Notes: generated from the letters alone by a model not told the origin. DNA of 13,889 nt from Helicobacter sp. (GCA_014799985.1 JAAVGZ010000067.1:1-13889); one strand, 5' to 3'; positions 5,625-13,826 are shown, numbered from the stretch's first letter. Program-made: numbers and translations.

Positions 5625-6734
5625 TTAATAAAAATTTTTTACAAAATAGCCATCGATTCCGTTCGCGATGCCACGCGCTAGGAGTTTGTGATAGTTGGAT
5701 TGCACGATTGTTTTGCCCTCTTTGGGGTGCGTGATGTAGCCAATCTCAAGCAGAATCGAAGGCATCAGCGCGCCTGCGAGCACCCAAAAGGGTCCCTCGC
5801 GAACGCCGCCATCGGTCGTGTTGTATGGCTTCTTGAGCGTCCCCAAAACGCCAAACTGCACATCGAGCGCGAGCCTATGCGAGGCATAGAGCCGCTGGGC
5901 GTTCAGAATCCCGAGCACGGTCTCGCGCGAGAGCGCGCTAAGCTCCTCGATGTCTTCTTTGTTTTCGGTCGCCGCGACACTCTTGGCGCGCTCGCTTCGT
6001 GCGGGCGAGAGGAAATAGGTCTCGATTCCGCTCAACTCCTTTTGGCGCGGCTGCAACACGGCGTTTGCGTGCAACGAGATGAACACATCGGCATTCTTGC
6101 TGTTGGCAAACTCCGTGCGCCGCTTGAGCGGGATAAAGACATCTTTGGAACGCGTCATATACACCGTGTAGCCACGTTTCTTGAGCTCCGTTTCGAGCTC
6201 CTTGGCAACCGATAGCACAACGACTTTTTCGCAAACCTTCGCCACGCCCATCGCGCCACAATCGCGCCCGCCATGCCCCGGGTCAATCACGACAATGCGC
6301 CCCTTCGCGGCATTTGGCTTGGCTTTTGGGCTCTCCTCACGTGGCTTGGTCGTCTTGCCTGCTTTGGGCTGCACAATCGTGATATAGGCGCTTGTGTCCT
6401 TGAAAGAAATGTTCGTCTCGAGCGTGTTTTTGTGCGCGAGCACGAGCCGCGTCTTTTGTGGCGTGTTCTGCGCAATCTTGAGCTGCACGCCATTTTCGAG
6501 GCTCTCGCTGATGATTCCATCGAGCAAAACGGCATCGAAATCATAAATATCACGTTTCAAGTCGTCTGATTTCAGCTGAAAAAAATGAACGATTCCTTTT
6601 GTGGCGGTTTTGTTGAAATGCAGAATCACGCTCTCTTCGTCTAGCTCCACGCTCTCAATCTGCGGCAGCGGCGCTGCCATGCCCAAAGCCCAAAGCCAGA
6701 GTGCGCAAAATATTCTAATCGCAAATGAGCTCAT
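5625..6734 (-). CDS. amiC: N-acetylmuramoyl-L-alanine amidase (AmiA/AmiC type, Amidase_3)
   Basis: A zinc amidase that cuts the amide bond between MurNAc and the stem peptide, releasing peptide during cell separation. The 369 residues comprise a signal peptide (1-20, ending GMA-AP), an N-terminal beta-rich AMIN-like region (about 25-120), a lysine/proline linker (123-144) and an Amidase_3 domain (145-369). Zinc ligands and the catalytic glutamate are visible: His154 in DPGHGG, Glu169, His222 in SLHAN and Glu330 in LLEIGYITHPKE. The start overlaps the fabX end by 20 bases, which suggests translational coupling; the ribosome site (AGAGAAA) is weak. H. pylori has its amidase gene (called amiA there) beside the same neighbour. 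Enzyme class is sure; the choice between amiA and amiC is a matter of naming. Confidence 0.94.
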   Translation of the reverse strand: MSSFAIRIFCALWLWALGMAAPLPQIESVELDEESVILHFNKTATKGIVHFFQLKSDDLKRDIYDFDAVLLDGIISESLENGVQLKIAQNTPQKTRLVLAHKNTLETNISFKDTSAYITIVQPKAGKTTKPREESPKAKPNAAKGRIVVIDPGHGGRDCGAMGVAKVCEKVVVLSVAKELETELKKRGYTVYMTRSKDVFIPLKRRTEFANSKNADVFISLHANAVLQPRQKELSGIETYFLSPARSERAKSVAATENKEDIEELSALSRETVLGILNAQRLYASHRLALDVQFGVLGTLKKPYNTTDGGVREGPFWVLAGALMPSILLEIGYITHPKEGKTIVQSNYHKLLARGIANGIDGYFVKNFY

Positions 6735-7812
6735 TCATTATTTCTCTAACGCTGACGATTTTGTCGATTCTGTGTCCATTTGCTCCTGTGAAATATAGCC
6801 CATTCATCGCGTCCCCAAGCGCTCCGTCTCCGAGCCTATCGGCGATGCAATAGCCCACAATCTTTGCCTCTGTGCCACGTTTGCATGGCTGCACGCAGTT
6901 GCTCACGCATGCAATCTTTGGCGCTGTACCCTCCTGCAATCGCTGCAAGACGCCGCGCATAATCGCGCGCGCGGGGTAGCCAACGGGCGATTTGACGAGC
7001 GCGATGTCGTCTTGAGCGATTGTCGGCATGAGCTTGGCATAATATTTCGCATCGCATTCATGCGTGCCGAGGAATCGGGTCGCCATCTGCACGCCGCTTG
7101 CGCCCATGTCCATGAAGCGGTCGATGTCGGCTCTGTCCCAGATTCCGCCGGCGGCGAGCAGCGGGATATGTCCCCAATTCTTCGCCTCTTTCACGACTTC
7201 GGGGAACACCGCCTCAAGCTGATATTCGGGCTTGAAGCAGTCCTCATACGTCACGCCCTGATGCCCGCCGCTCAAGGGTCCCTCGACAACGACAGCATCG
7301 GGAATCCGCTTGTAGCGCCCATTCCAGCGCTTGCAGATGATGCGCAAGGCGCGCGCGCTGCTGACGATGGGCACGAGCGCCACATCGGGAAAGTCAGACG
7401 TAAACTCGGGCATGTCTGTGGGCAAGCCCGCGCCCGTGATGATGATGTTCGCGCCCGCCTCGCAAGCGTCATGCACCACGCGCCCATAGTCGTTAATCGC
7501 ATACAGCACATTCGCGCCAAGCGGCGCACTGCCGCAGCGTGTGCGCGCGTTTTTGAATATCTCAATCAGCGCGGCTTTGGAATAGAAATTTTGCGGCTCA
7601 AACGGGCGATTCTTGGCGAGCTTTTGCACGAAGGCAAAGTTTTGATAATATCCCGTCCCAACGGCGCTGATGACGCCCAGCCCGCCCTCGTGCGACACCG
7701 TGCCCGCGAGTTCGTCCCAGCTAATCCCAACACCCATACCACCTTGAACGATTGGGTAAGGAATTGTGTAGCCTCGTATGGTTAGGGGTGGTAGTGTTGT
7801 TTTGCGCTGCAT
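6715..7812 (-). CDS. fabX: FabX-like decanoyl-ACP dehydrogenase/isomerase (NMO superfamily)
   Basis: By fold this is a nitronate monooxygenase/2-nitropropane dioxygenase-like FMN TIM barrel, and automatic annotation would call it that. Gene position and cysteines point to FabX, the H. pylori HP0773 enzyme. FabX oxidises decanoyl-ACP and isomerises the product to cis-3-decenoyl-ACP, the branch point to unsaturated fatty acids in bacteria without FabA/FabB. Seen here: PIVQGGMGVGIS near 20-31, the catalytic-type GGHQG (His184), LLAAGGIWD (218-226), GASGVQMATRF (237-247), and four cysteines at 302, 306, 310 and 322 (C-x3-C-x3-C-x11-C), consistent with the [4Fe-4S] cluster reported for FabX. At 365 residues the length fits. 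GAGGA lies before ATG and tyrS ends nine bases upstream. A true nitronate oxygenase would not need the cluster. Confidence 0.88.
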   Translation of the reverse strand: MQRKTTLPPLTIRGYTIPYPIVQGGMGVGISWDELAGTVSHEGGLGVISAVGTGYYQNFAFVQKLAKNRPFEPQNFYSKAALIEIFKNARTRCGSAPLGANVLYAINDYGRVVHDACEAGANIIITGAGLPTDMPEFTSDFPDVALVPIVSSARALRIICKRWNGRYKRIPDAVVVEGPLSGGHQGVTYEDCFKPEYQLEAVFPEVVKEAKNWGHIPLLAAGGIWDRADIDRFMDMGASGVQMATRFLGTHECDAKYYAKLMPTIAQDDIALVKSPVGYPARAIMRGVLQRLQEGTAPKIACVSNCVQPCKRGTEAKIVGYCIADRLGDGALGDAMNGLYFTGANGHRIDKIVSVREIMNELICD

Positions 7813-7821
7813 GCTTTTCCT

Positions 7822-9033
7822 CTATTGTATCAAAACGCGGAGAAACTTTCTCTTGCCCACTTGCAAGACATGTTCTCCCACGTCCAATTGTTTGTTAATA
7901 TCGAGCTCTTTTTGCTGATTGATTCGCACCGCACCCGCCGCAATCTCGCGCCGCGCTTGGCTTGTCGAGCCAACAAGCTTGCCATCGACAAGTGCCTTGC
8001 AAATCCACAATGCGCCGCTGTGTTGCAAAACAGGCATATCGTCTGGAATTTGATTCTGCGCAAAGACGCGCGCAAACTCCGCCTGCGCCTCGTGCGCCTC
8101 GCTTTTGCCATGATAGCGCGCCGTGATTTCGAGCGCGAGGGATTCTTTGGCGCTTTTGGGGTGCAGCGCGCCGCTTTCAACTTTCGCCTTCATCGATTCA
8201 ATCTCGCCGAGCGCGACATCGCTCAAGAGCTCATAGTAGCGCCACATGAGAGAATCTGAAACGCTCATGATTTTGGCATACATCTCTTTGGGGCTGTCTG
8301 TCAAGCCGATGGTGTTGCCCAAGCTCTTGCTCATCTTTTGCACGCCATCAAGCCCCTCGAGCAGCGGCATCATGAGCACTGCCTGCTCTTGTTGCCCAAC
8401 TTGTAGCCCATAGCTGCGTTGCAGATGTCGCCCCATGAGCAGGTTGAACTTTTGGTCTGTGCCGCCAAACTCGACATCACAATGCAACGCAACGCTGTCG
8501 TAGCCCTGCATGAGCGGGTACATAAACTCGACAATCGAAATCGGCGCGTTCGCGCGCATGCGCTTCTCGAAGTCATCGCGCTCGAGCATGCGCGCCACAG
8601 AAAACTTGGCACACAGCGCCAACACATCGTCAAGCCGCAATTTGGCGAGCCATTCCGAGTTGAATCGCACCTCCGTTTTTTTCGGGTCGAGAATCTTGAA
8701 CACCTGCTGTTCATACGTTTTCGCGTTTTGCAGCACCTCATCGCGCGAAAGCGGCTTGCGCGTTTGGGTCTTGCCGCTTGGGTCGCCGATTGTCGCGGTG
8801 AAATCGCCAATCAAAAACACGACTTTCGCGCCATATTTTTGGAAGGTTGCCATTTTTTGCAGCACAACGGTATGCCCCAAATGCAGGTCGGGCGCTGTGG
8901 GGTCGAAGCCCGCCTTGAGGACAAATTCTGTGCCATTTCGTTGATAACGCTCAATCAAGGAGCAAATCTGCTCAAGCCCGATAACCTCGCTCACTCCGCG
9001 CGTTATTTCTTGCATAATGGTTTCTATGTGCAT
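7822..9033 (-). CDS. tyrS: Tyrosyl-tRNA synthetase
   Basis: A cytoplasmic class I synthetase that activates tyrosine with ATP and loads it on tRNA-Tyr. The 403 residues show the HIGH-type signature HLGH at 51-54, the tyrosine pocket segment GGTDQKFNLLMGR at 190-202, KMSKS at 233-237 and a C-terminal S4 RNA-binding domain (about 342-403). The HLGH form and the GGTDQ...KMSKSLGN context match the TyrZ-like subgroup found in Campylobacterota. AAGGA five bases before ATG 9033 supports this start over the in-frame ATG at codon 7. The spoT stop lies 11 bases upstream and fabX follows after nine bases, the same order as in H. pylori. All catalytic motifs are intact. Confidence 0.97.
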   Translation of the reverse strand: MHIETIMQEITRGVSEVIGLEQICSLIERYQRNGTEFVLKAGFDPTAPDLHLGHTVVLQKMATFQKYGAKVVFLIGDFTATIGDPSGKTQTRKPLSRDEVLQNAKTYEQQVFKILDPKKTEVRFNSEWLAKLRLDDVLALCAKFSVARMLERDDFEKRMRANAPISIVEFMYPLMQGYDSVALHCDVEFGGTDQKFNLLMGRHLQRSYGLQVGQQEQAVLMMPLLEGLDGVQKMSKSLGNTIGLTDSPKEMYAKIMSVSDSLMWRYYELLSDVALGEIESMKAKVESGALHPKSAKESLALEITARYHGKSEAHEAQAEFARVFAQNQIPDDMPVLQHSGALWICKALVDGKLVGSTSQARREIAAGAVRINQQKELDINKQLDVGEHVLQVGKRKFLRVLIQ

Positions 9034-9044
9034 GGCTTTCCTTG

Positions 9045-11204
9045 CTAATTGTTGCTGTATGCGTCTTTGAGATTGTAAATATCGATAATGCGAAACCGCT
9101 CCAAAAGGCTGCGCAAAGACTTGATGTCGTAATTATAGCACTCGATGTGAATCTCGCAATGCGGATTGCTGCTGCCCAAATCGACACTCAAGATATTAAT
9201 ATCATACCGAACAAGGAACTGCAAAAATTCAACAAGCATTGTTTTGGGTTTTTCAAAAGCAACAATAATAACAAATTTTTCCATAATATTGGCAATCCAC
9301 GCGACAAAGAGCATTTTGCCGCCGCGGTGAATCTCGCCATAGGCGCGCTCGCAAAGCTTGTGATGCACAAACGCCTTGCTGCCACTTTTGAACGCGATGA
9401 TTTCATCGCCAAGCTTGGGGTGGCAGCAATAATCAAACAGCACCTCGCTGATGTTGAAGTTCGAGAGAATGCGCAGATTCTCGAATGTGTATTCCTTGAG
9501 CTTCAGCACGCGGATTTTGAGAAAGGTAAAAAAGCTCGCCTCTTTGCGAATCGCGTTTTCGATGCGGTTTGTGAGCTCTTGCAGGTAGGTTTCATCGGTG
9601 CAAACGCGGTGAATCGAGCTCTCGATATTGGCGTCTTTGACAAACGCGATGATTTCATCGGGCGTTTTGCCGAAAATCGTTGCCATGATGTTGTAGGCGC
9701 TCTGCCGCTCGACCTCTTTGATTTTTGTTGCGGTGTTGGTGCGAATCTGATGTTTCGCCTTCGAGGTTTTGACGGCATCGAGCCAGCTATACCGCACAAC
9801 GGGTTGGGGCGATGTGATGATGCGCACAATATCGCCGCTGCGCAATGTCGTGAGCAGCGAGGTTTGTTGGTTGTTCACAAACGCCTTTTGGGCATGGTTG
9901 CCGATGTCGGTATGCACAGCATAGGCGAAATCGAGCACCACAGCGCCCACAGGCAGCGCATAGGTGTCGCCTTCGGGCGAGAAAATCACGATGTCTTCTT
10001 GATACAAATCGTTCTTGGCGAGCTCATAAAATTCCTCAATCGTGTTGTTCTGAAACTGCAAATCGTTGAGCCAGCCAAGCGAGGGCGTGAGCACGCCGCC
10101 CGCCTTGTATTTCCAATGCGCCGCAATGCCATATTCCGCGCCCTTGTGCATGTCTTCTGTGCGAATCTGCACCTCATAAATCAACGAATTATCAAAAATG
10201 GTCGTATGAATCGTTTGGTAGCCATTCTCTTTGGGTAGCGCGATATAGTCCTTGAAGCGCGAGAGAATCGGCTTGAACTCGAGGTGGATAATGCCCAGAA
10301 TCTTGTAGCAATCCAGCGCGCTTTGGGTGATGATTCTTAGCGCGAGCAAATCGAGCACCTCTTCAATCGAAATGCCCTTGCGCTGCATTTTGAGATAGGT
10401 CGAGTAGCGGCGCTTGATGCGGCTCATCAGCCGAAAGTTGCCCTCGGGGATTCCGTTGCTCACGAGCAGAATCTTGACTTTCGACAAAAATGTGTTGAGC
10501 TTGAGCTGCATTTCTTGGTCATGTTCTTTATAATAATCATTGATGTTGGCGTATTCTTCGGGGAAGATGTAGCGAAAGCTATAATCCTCGAGCTCGTTTT
10601 TGATAGACGAGATTCCGAGCCGATGCGCAATCGGCGCATAGACGACAAGCGTTTCTTCAGAAATGCGAATCTGCTTGTTGGGCGGCAATGCCTCGAGAGT
10701 CGTCATGTTGTGGTAGCGGTCGCAGAGCTTGATGACAAGCGCGCGAATGTCCTTCACAGAGGCGATGAGCATTTTGCGGAACGTGAGCGCGGCTGTGATG
10801 AGCTTGCGATTTGAGCTCGCAGGCGGCAGCTCCTCTTCGCGAATCTCGACAATCTTGGTCAGAGAATCGACAAGCTTCGCGACATCTTCGCCAAAGTGTG
10901 TCGCGATGTCCTCGCGCGTGGCGTCTGTGTCTTCGACAACATCATGCAACAGCGCCGCGCAAATCATCGATTCATCGCCGCCATAATACGCCACCACGCA
11001 TGAAACAAGAATCGGGTGCGTGATGTAGGGACCACCATCTTTGCGAAACTGCCCTTCGTGGGCTTTTGTCGCATAGCTAAGCGCGCTTAAGATAGTGTCG
11101 TTCGCCCCATTTGTGAGCCTCTTGAGCAGATTCTGCGCTTTTTCTGGAGTGTTAATCGTTTTGATTTCGGTGAAAAACTCAAGGCTGCTAGAATTCTCTG
11201 CCAT
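9045..11204 (-). CDS. spoT: Bifunctional (p)ppGpp synthetase/hydrolase (Rel/SpoT)
   Basis: Makes and degrades (p)ppGpp, the stringent-response alarmone; Campylobacterota usually carry this one long RSH protein. Domain order over 719 residues: HD hydrolase (about 40-200; HPILV, ALLHDVVEDT with His87-Asp88, KLCDRYHNMTTL), synthetase (about 255-370; RIKRRYSTYLK, RFKD 316-319, GYQTIHTT, EVQIRTEDMHKGAEYGIAAH), TGS (about 403-465), helical linker, and ACT (about 640-715). The RFKD form, rather than the EFDD of RelA, goes with bifunctional enzymes, and both active sites look intact. The start overlaps the rpoZ end by 17 bases. The rpoZ-spoT pairing also occurs in Gammaproteobacteria, and both products act on the stringent response. 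Confidence 0.97.
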   Translation of the reverse strand: MAENSSSLEFFTEIKTINTPEKAQNLLKRLTNGANDTILSALSYATKAHEGQFRKDGGPYITHPILVSCVVAYYGGDESMICAALLHDVVEDTDATREDIATHFGEDVAKLVDSLTKIVEIREEELPPASSNRKLITAALTFRKMLIASVKDIRALVIKLCDRYHNMTTLEALPPNKQIRISEETLVVYAPIAHRLGISSIKNELEDYSFRYIFPEEYANINDYYKEHDQEMQLKLNTFLSKVKILLVSNGIPEGNFRLMSRIKRRYSTYLKMQRKGISIEEVLDLLALRIITQSALDCYKILGIIHLEFKPILSRFKDYIALPKENGYQTIHTTIFDNSLIYEVQIRTEDMHKGAEYGIAAHWKYKAGGVLTPSLGWLNDLQFQNNTIEEFYELAKNDLYQEDIVIFSPEGDTYALPVGAVVLDFAYAVHTDIGNHAQKAFVNNQQTSLLTTLRSGDIVRIITSPQPVVRYSWLDAVKTSKAKHQIRTNTATKIKEVERQSAYNIMATIFGKTPDEIIAFVKDANIESSIHRVCTDETYLQELTNRIENAIRKEASFFTFLKIRVLKLKEYTFENLRILSNFNISEVLFDYCCHPKLGDEIIAFKSGSKAFVHHKLCERAYGEIHRGGKMLFVAWIANIMEKFVIIVAFEKPKTMLVEFLQFLVRYDINILSVDLGSSNPHCEIHIECYNYDIKSLRSLLERFRIIDIYNLKDAYSNN

Positions 11205-11409
11205 TATTCTCTAAAACTCCAATCTTTCCTTCGGCAATCTCTTGCAGGGCAATATCGGGGAGTTTGTGAATCCGCACATCGAGATTCACGAGAGGCTTTG
11301 CGCCCTTGCTCAATTCTTCGACACGTGCGAAGATGATGTTTGAGAGCAGGTAGCGGTCGTTATCCATGCGTTGCAACGCCTTCGAGGCGATTTCTTCGAT
11401 TCTTCTCAT
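11188..11409 (-). CDS. rpoZ: RNA polymerase omega subunit
   Basis: A small core-polymerase subunit that helps fold and hold beta-prime; in E. coli it forms part of a ppGpp site. The 73 residues carry the family pattern: RIEEIASKAL, NDRYLLSNIIFARVEEL, GAKPLV and KLPDIALQEIAEGKI. The frame stays open 11 codons upstream, but ATG 11409 is preceded at five bases by AAGGAG and aligns with the usual RpoZ start. It overlaps pyrH by four bases (ATGA), so the two are probably translationally coupled, and it overlaps spoT by 17 bases downstream. Coupling of omega to the alarmone enzyme is functionally sensible, though this is an inference here. Confidence 0.93.
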   Translation of the reverse strand: MRRIEEIASKALQRMDNDRYLLSNIIFARVEELSKGAKPLVNLDVRIHKLPDIALQEIAEGKIGVLENNGREF

Positions 11410-12152
11410 TCTCTCTCCTTGTCGGGCTGCACAATCGAACATGTGCTTCTGTCGCCCAAAATGATGTTTTTGATGTTTCCTGATTTGAACATATTACAAA
11501 CAACAATCGGCAACGCGTTGTCTTTCGCAAGCGCAATCGCCGTGTCGTCCATCACCCTGATGTTGTCCAAAAGCGCGCGGTCGTAGCTTAGCGTGTCGAG
11601 CTTCTTGGCGTCTGTGAATTGGTTGGGGTCTTTGTCGTAGATTCCGTCCACCTTTGTTGCCTTGATAATCACATCAGCGCCAATCTCGACAGCGCGCAAT
11701 GTCGCCGCCGTGTCGGTCGTGAAGAATGGATTGCCCGTGCCGGCGGCGAAGATGACGATTCGCCCTTTTTCGAGATGGCGCACGGCGCGGCGGTAGATGT
11801 AGGCTTCGCAGACCTCTTGAATCTCAATCGCGCTCTGCACGCGCACAAAAAGCCCGAGATGTTCGAGCGCCTCTTGCACGGCGATTGCGTTGATGACCGT
11901 GGCGAGCATGCCCATATAATCGCCGCTCGTGCGCCCGATGACGCCCGTCTTTGAGGCGCTGATTCCGCGAACGATGTTGCCGCCGCCGATGACGATTCCA
12001 ATCTCGATGTTTTCGCGATAGACATCTTGAATCTCGGACGCAATATATTCGAGAATCCCGGTATTGATTCCAAACCCATTCTCGCCCGCGAGGGCTTCGC
12101 CAGAAAACTTAATCAGCACCCTTTTGTAGGGCTTGTTAGAGATTTCGTTCAC
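11406..12152 (-). CDS. pyrH: Uridylate kinase (UMP kinase)
   Basis: Phosphorylates UMP to UDP with ATP; a cytoplasmic hexamer of the amino-acid kinase family, controlled in bacteria by GTP and UTP. From GTG 12152 the protein has 248 residues. Motifs: KFSGEAL near 15-21, IVIGGGNIVRG near 54-63, RTSGDYMGMLATVINA near 74-89, GTGNPFFTTDTAA near 138-150 and KATKVDGIYDKDP near 164-176. The frame can be opened at TTG 12167, but AAGGAAG lies just ahead of the GTG and inside the longer version, so the GTG is chosen. A probable promoter lies about 28 bases upstream, between lnt and this gene. It shares an ATGA overlap with rpoZ. Family assignment is certain; the start is likely. Confidence 0.95.
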   Translation of the reverse strand: MNEISNKPYKRVLIKFSGEALAGENGFGINTGILEYIASEIQDVYRENIEIGIVIGGGNIVRGISASKTGVIGRTSGDYMGMLATVINAIAVQEALEHLGLFVRVQSAIEIQEVCEAYIYRRAVRHLEKGRIVIFAAGTGNPFFTTDTAATLRAVEIGADVIIKATKVDGIYDKDPNQFTDAKKLDTLSYDRALLDNIRVMDDTAIALAKDNALPIVVCNMFKSGNIKNIILGDRSTCSIVQPDKERE

Positions 12153-12179
12153 GCATCTTCCTTGCAATAATTTGCACGG

Positions 12180-12202
12180 ATTCTACCCAAAAGCGACTTA
12201 AA
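12180..12202 (-). promoter_or_regulatory. Probable internal promoter for pyrH and downstream genes
   Basis: On the minus strand TTTAAGT (12196-12202) is followed by CTTTTGGG and TAGAAT (12180-12185). This matches the published Campylobacter sigma-70 pattern of TTTAAGT, a T-rich stretch, then a -10. The start near 12173 would leave about 20 bases before GTG 12152, containing AAGGA. It would let pyrH-rpoZ-spoT-tyrS be made independently of lnt. Confidence 0.5.
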
Positions 12203-12203
12203 T

Positions 12204-13457
12204 TTAGAAATGCGAGAGCGTGAATGGATTGATAACGGCGCTCGCCGAACCATTTGTGGCGTGGTAGATGATGGTATGGTGCGCCTTCGCATAGGCGAGC
12301 ATCACCAATTCTTGGAGCGCGGGCTGCGTGCTTGGCGTAAACCACGCATTGTTGCTAATCGCAATCATAAATTCGGGATTGCCGCGGAACATCTTCTCGC
12401 TTGTCGCCTCGTAGCAAATGGCGCTGCGGAATCGCCACTCGCCAACCTCGAAGTCCATCGGCGCGAAGTTTGCGGGCTTGGCAAACTCGCCCTTGCCGAG
12501 CCGCTCGTTCAGCCAACCTTTTAGCCCCTGTGGCAGCGGCATCGTCTCGCCAAACGGGACGAGCAATTGTTTGTCGATAAACTGAAACGAACCATCGGTG
12601 AAAATATAGCTAGAATTATACATTTTATTGCCGTCCTGCCGCAGGCTGCCCGCGACAATGGCGATTTGGTGGCTCAATCTCTCCAAAGATTGCAAGATGT
12701 TGGGGGAGTTTTCGAGCACAAACGGGAACGCCGTTTCGGGCAGCACGACAATGTCTTTGCCCGCGTCAATCGCTGATTCGATAGCGCGAAAGCTTTGCGA
12801 GACATTCTCGGACAAAAACGTGAGATTCCAGCGCTCCTCTTGCGGAATCTGTGTCGTAACGAGCTCGATGTCGGGCAGAGAGGTGGGCGCGATTTTGTTT
12901 TGTGGGAACAAAAAGAGGCAGAAGATGATGCCCAAGACACTTAGAAGCTTCTTGCTGCCCTTGCAATACAGCGCCAAAAAGATGCTCGCGAGCAAAAGCG
13001 CATAGCCGATGAGATTGACATTGAATATGGAAGGCGCAAACATCACGCGGAAACTGAACCAATCAAACCCAAACGGCGCGATGAAGGGCAGAAAGAAAAC
13101 AAAGATGGTGCGATAGATGAGATTGCGCATATAGAGCGAGACATAGAACAAGATGCCATAGAATAGCCCGATTCCGATGATTGCGAGCGGAATGAACCAT
13201 TCGATGCCAAAAAAGCGGAAGCTGAAGGGAATCCAATAGAACCAAAAAACGCCCGTGAAAAAGCCGAGATAGAATCGGTAGGAGCGGTCGCTGCTTAGGT
13301 AGTAGGCGATAGCGACAAAGGCAAGCAGGGTGAAAATCCAAGTGCTGCGCAAACCGAAATGATAGAGCACGATAAAAAGCGACAAAAACGCGCCGCCGAG
13401 CATTCCGCGCAACACGAGCAGCAATGTTTTGGGCAATAATGCCTTTTTTTGATTCAT
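12204..13457 (-). CDS. lnt: Apolipoprotein N-acyltransferase
   Basis: Adds the third acyl chain to the N-terminal cysteine of lipoproteins in the inner membrane, outer leaflet. From ATG 13457 it has 417 residues. An N-terminal part of about six membrane helices (to about 185) precedes a nitrilase-type domain with the Glu-Lys-Cys triad: Glu241 (VLPETAFP), Lys296 (DKQLLVPFGE) and Cys348 (SAICYEATSE). It stops soon after ATNGSASAVINP, with no C-terminal membrane helix of the E. coli kind; the H. pylori protein seems similar. The frame opens eight codons earlier, but that ATG overlaps the predicted -10, and AAGGA lies five bases before ATG 13457. First gene of the operon; pyrH follows after 51 bases. 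Confidence 0.93.
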   Translation of the reverse strand: MNQKKALLPKTLLLVLRGMLGGAFLSLFIVLYHFGLRSTWIFTLLAFVAIAYYLSSDRSYRFYLGFFTGVFWFYWIPFSFRFFGIEWFIPLAIIGIGLFYGILFYVSLYMRNLIYRTIFVFFLPFIAPFGFDWFSFRVMFAPSIFNVNLIGYALLLASIFLALYCKGSKKLLSVLGIIFCLFLFPQNKIAPTSLPDIELVTTQIPQEERWNLTFLSENVSQSFRAIESAIDAGKDIVVLPETAFPFVLENSPNILQSLERLSHQIAIVAGSLRQDGNKMYNSSYIFTDGSFQFIDKQLLVPFGETMPLPQGLKGWLNERLGKGEFAKPANFAPMDFEVGEWRFRSAICYEATSEKMFRGNPEFMIAISNNAWFTPSTQPALQELVMLAYAKAHHTIIYHATNGSASAVINPFTLSHF

Positions 13458-13479
13458 CATCTTCCTTTTGGATTGTGGC

Positions 13480-13507
13480 ATTTTAGCACATTATTTGGAT
13501 AGGGCAA
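13480..13507 (-). promoter_or_regulatory. Promoter of the lnt-pyrH-rpoZ-spoT-tyrS-fabX operon
   Basis: An extended -10, TGC-TAAAAT (13480-13488), has a -35-like TTGCCC (13502-13507) 16 bases upstream. The predicted start near 13473 falls inside the longer reading of lnt, so the first in-frame ATG would not be on the transcript. That supports the lnt start at 13457 with its AAAAGGAAG ribosome site. Confidence 0.6.
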
Positions 13508-13581
13508 CCAAACGTGTTGGGATTCTGCGCTGTGTTGGTTGGCGTGCTCGCATGTTGTTTGCTGCAAGGACGTGTTCTTGT

Positions 13582-13669
13582 GTCATTGCGAGCGCTAGCG
13601 AAGCAATCAAACGTCCATGAACGCTTGACACGGTTGATTGCCGCGCTCGCTTTGCTCGCTCACAATGAC
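13582..13669 (-). repeat. Family A hairpin repeat, copy 4 (reverse orientation)
   Basis: An 88-bp copy bounded by GTCATTGCGAGC and GCTCACAATGAC. The inner arms are ATCAAACG on the left and CACGGTTGATTGC on the right, the same orientation as copy 3. The rest of 13508-13889 has no gene and is occupied by this unit, a short hairpin and two family B copies. Confidence 0.8.
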
Positions 13670-13673
13670 AAAA

Positions 13674-13698
13674 GGAGTGCGACTAAAGTCGCACCTCC
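13674..13698. repeat. Short GC-rich hairpin beside family A copy 4
   Basis: GGAG-TGCGAC, loop TAAA, GTCGCA-CCTCC: a 10-bp stem with one bulge. It begins four bases after the family A unit, as the hairpin at 376-396 does after copy 2. The two hairpins keep the GGAG and TGCG/CGCA parts but differ in the loop-proximal bases. Confidence 0.6.
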
Positions 13699-13784
13699 GA
13701 ATCACTAGAAAAAGCGCGCGCAAAGCTAGCGTAGCTAGCACAGCCGCGCTTTGGATTCTGCTATCTTTGATTCTTTATTGCTCA
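13699..13784 (+). repeat. Family B dispersed hairpin repeat, right copy 1
   Basis: The inverted counterpart of 20-109. Its core (13709-13754) runs from AAAAAGCGCGCGCAAAGC to GCCGCGCTTTGG and has an internal AGCTA-GCG-TAGCT hairpin. The conserved flank with TTTGATTCT and ATTGCTCA continues to 13784, so the repeat is longer than its palindromic core. Confidence 0.65.
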
Positions 13785-13826
13785 CCAATTATAGAATCCC
13801 CAACAAAAACACAAACAATCCCCAAT

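Noticed and set aside
7012..7785. A 257-codon plus-strand frame opposite fabX
   Set aside because: His- and Ala-rich shadow translation of a conserved enzyme with no ribosome site or family match.
9042..10238. A 398-codon open frame on the plus strand opposite spoT
   Set aside because: It is fully antisense to the conserved TGS/ACT half of SpoT, has no recognisable domain, and arises from GC-biased codon use in the real gene.
11410..11442. Longer rpoZ starting at ATG 11442
   Set aside because: The extra 11 codons lie in pyrH and are not family-like; AAGGAG directly precedes ATG 11409.
12153..12167. Longer pyrH starting at TTG 12167
   Set aside because: The ribosome site AAGGAAG lies inside this extension and serves the GTG at 12152.
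13458..13481. Longer lnt starting at ATG 13481
   Set aside because: That ATG overlaps the predicted -10 and lacks a ribosome site; ATG 13457 has AAGGA at five bases.
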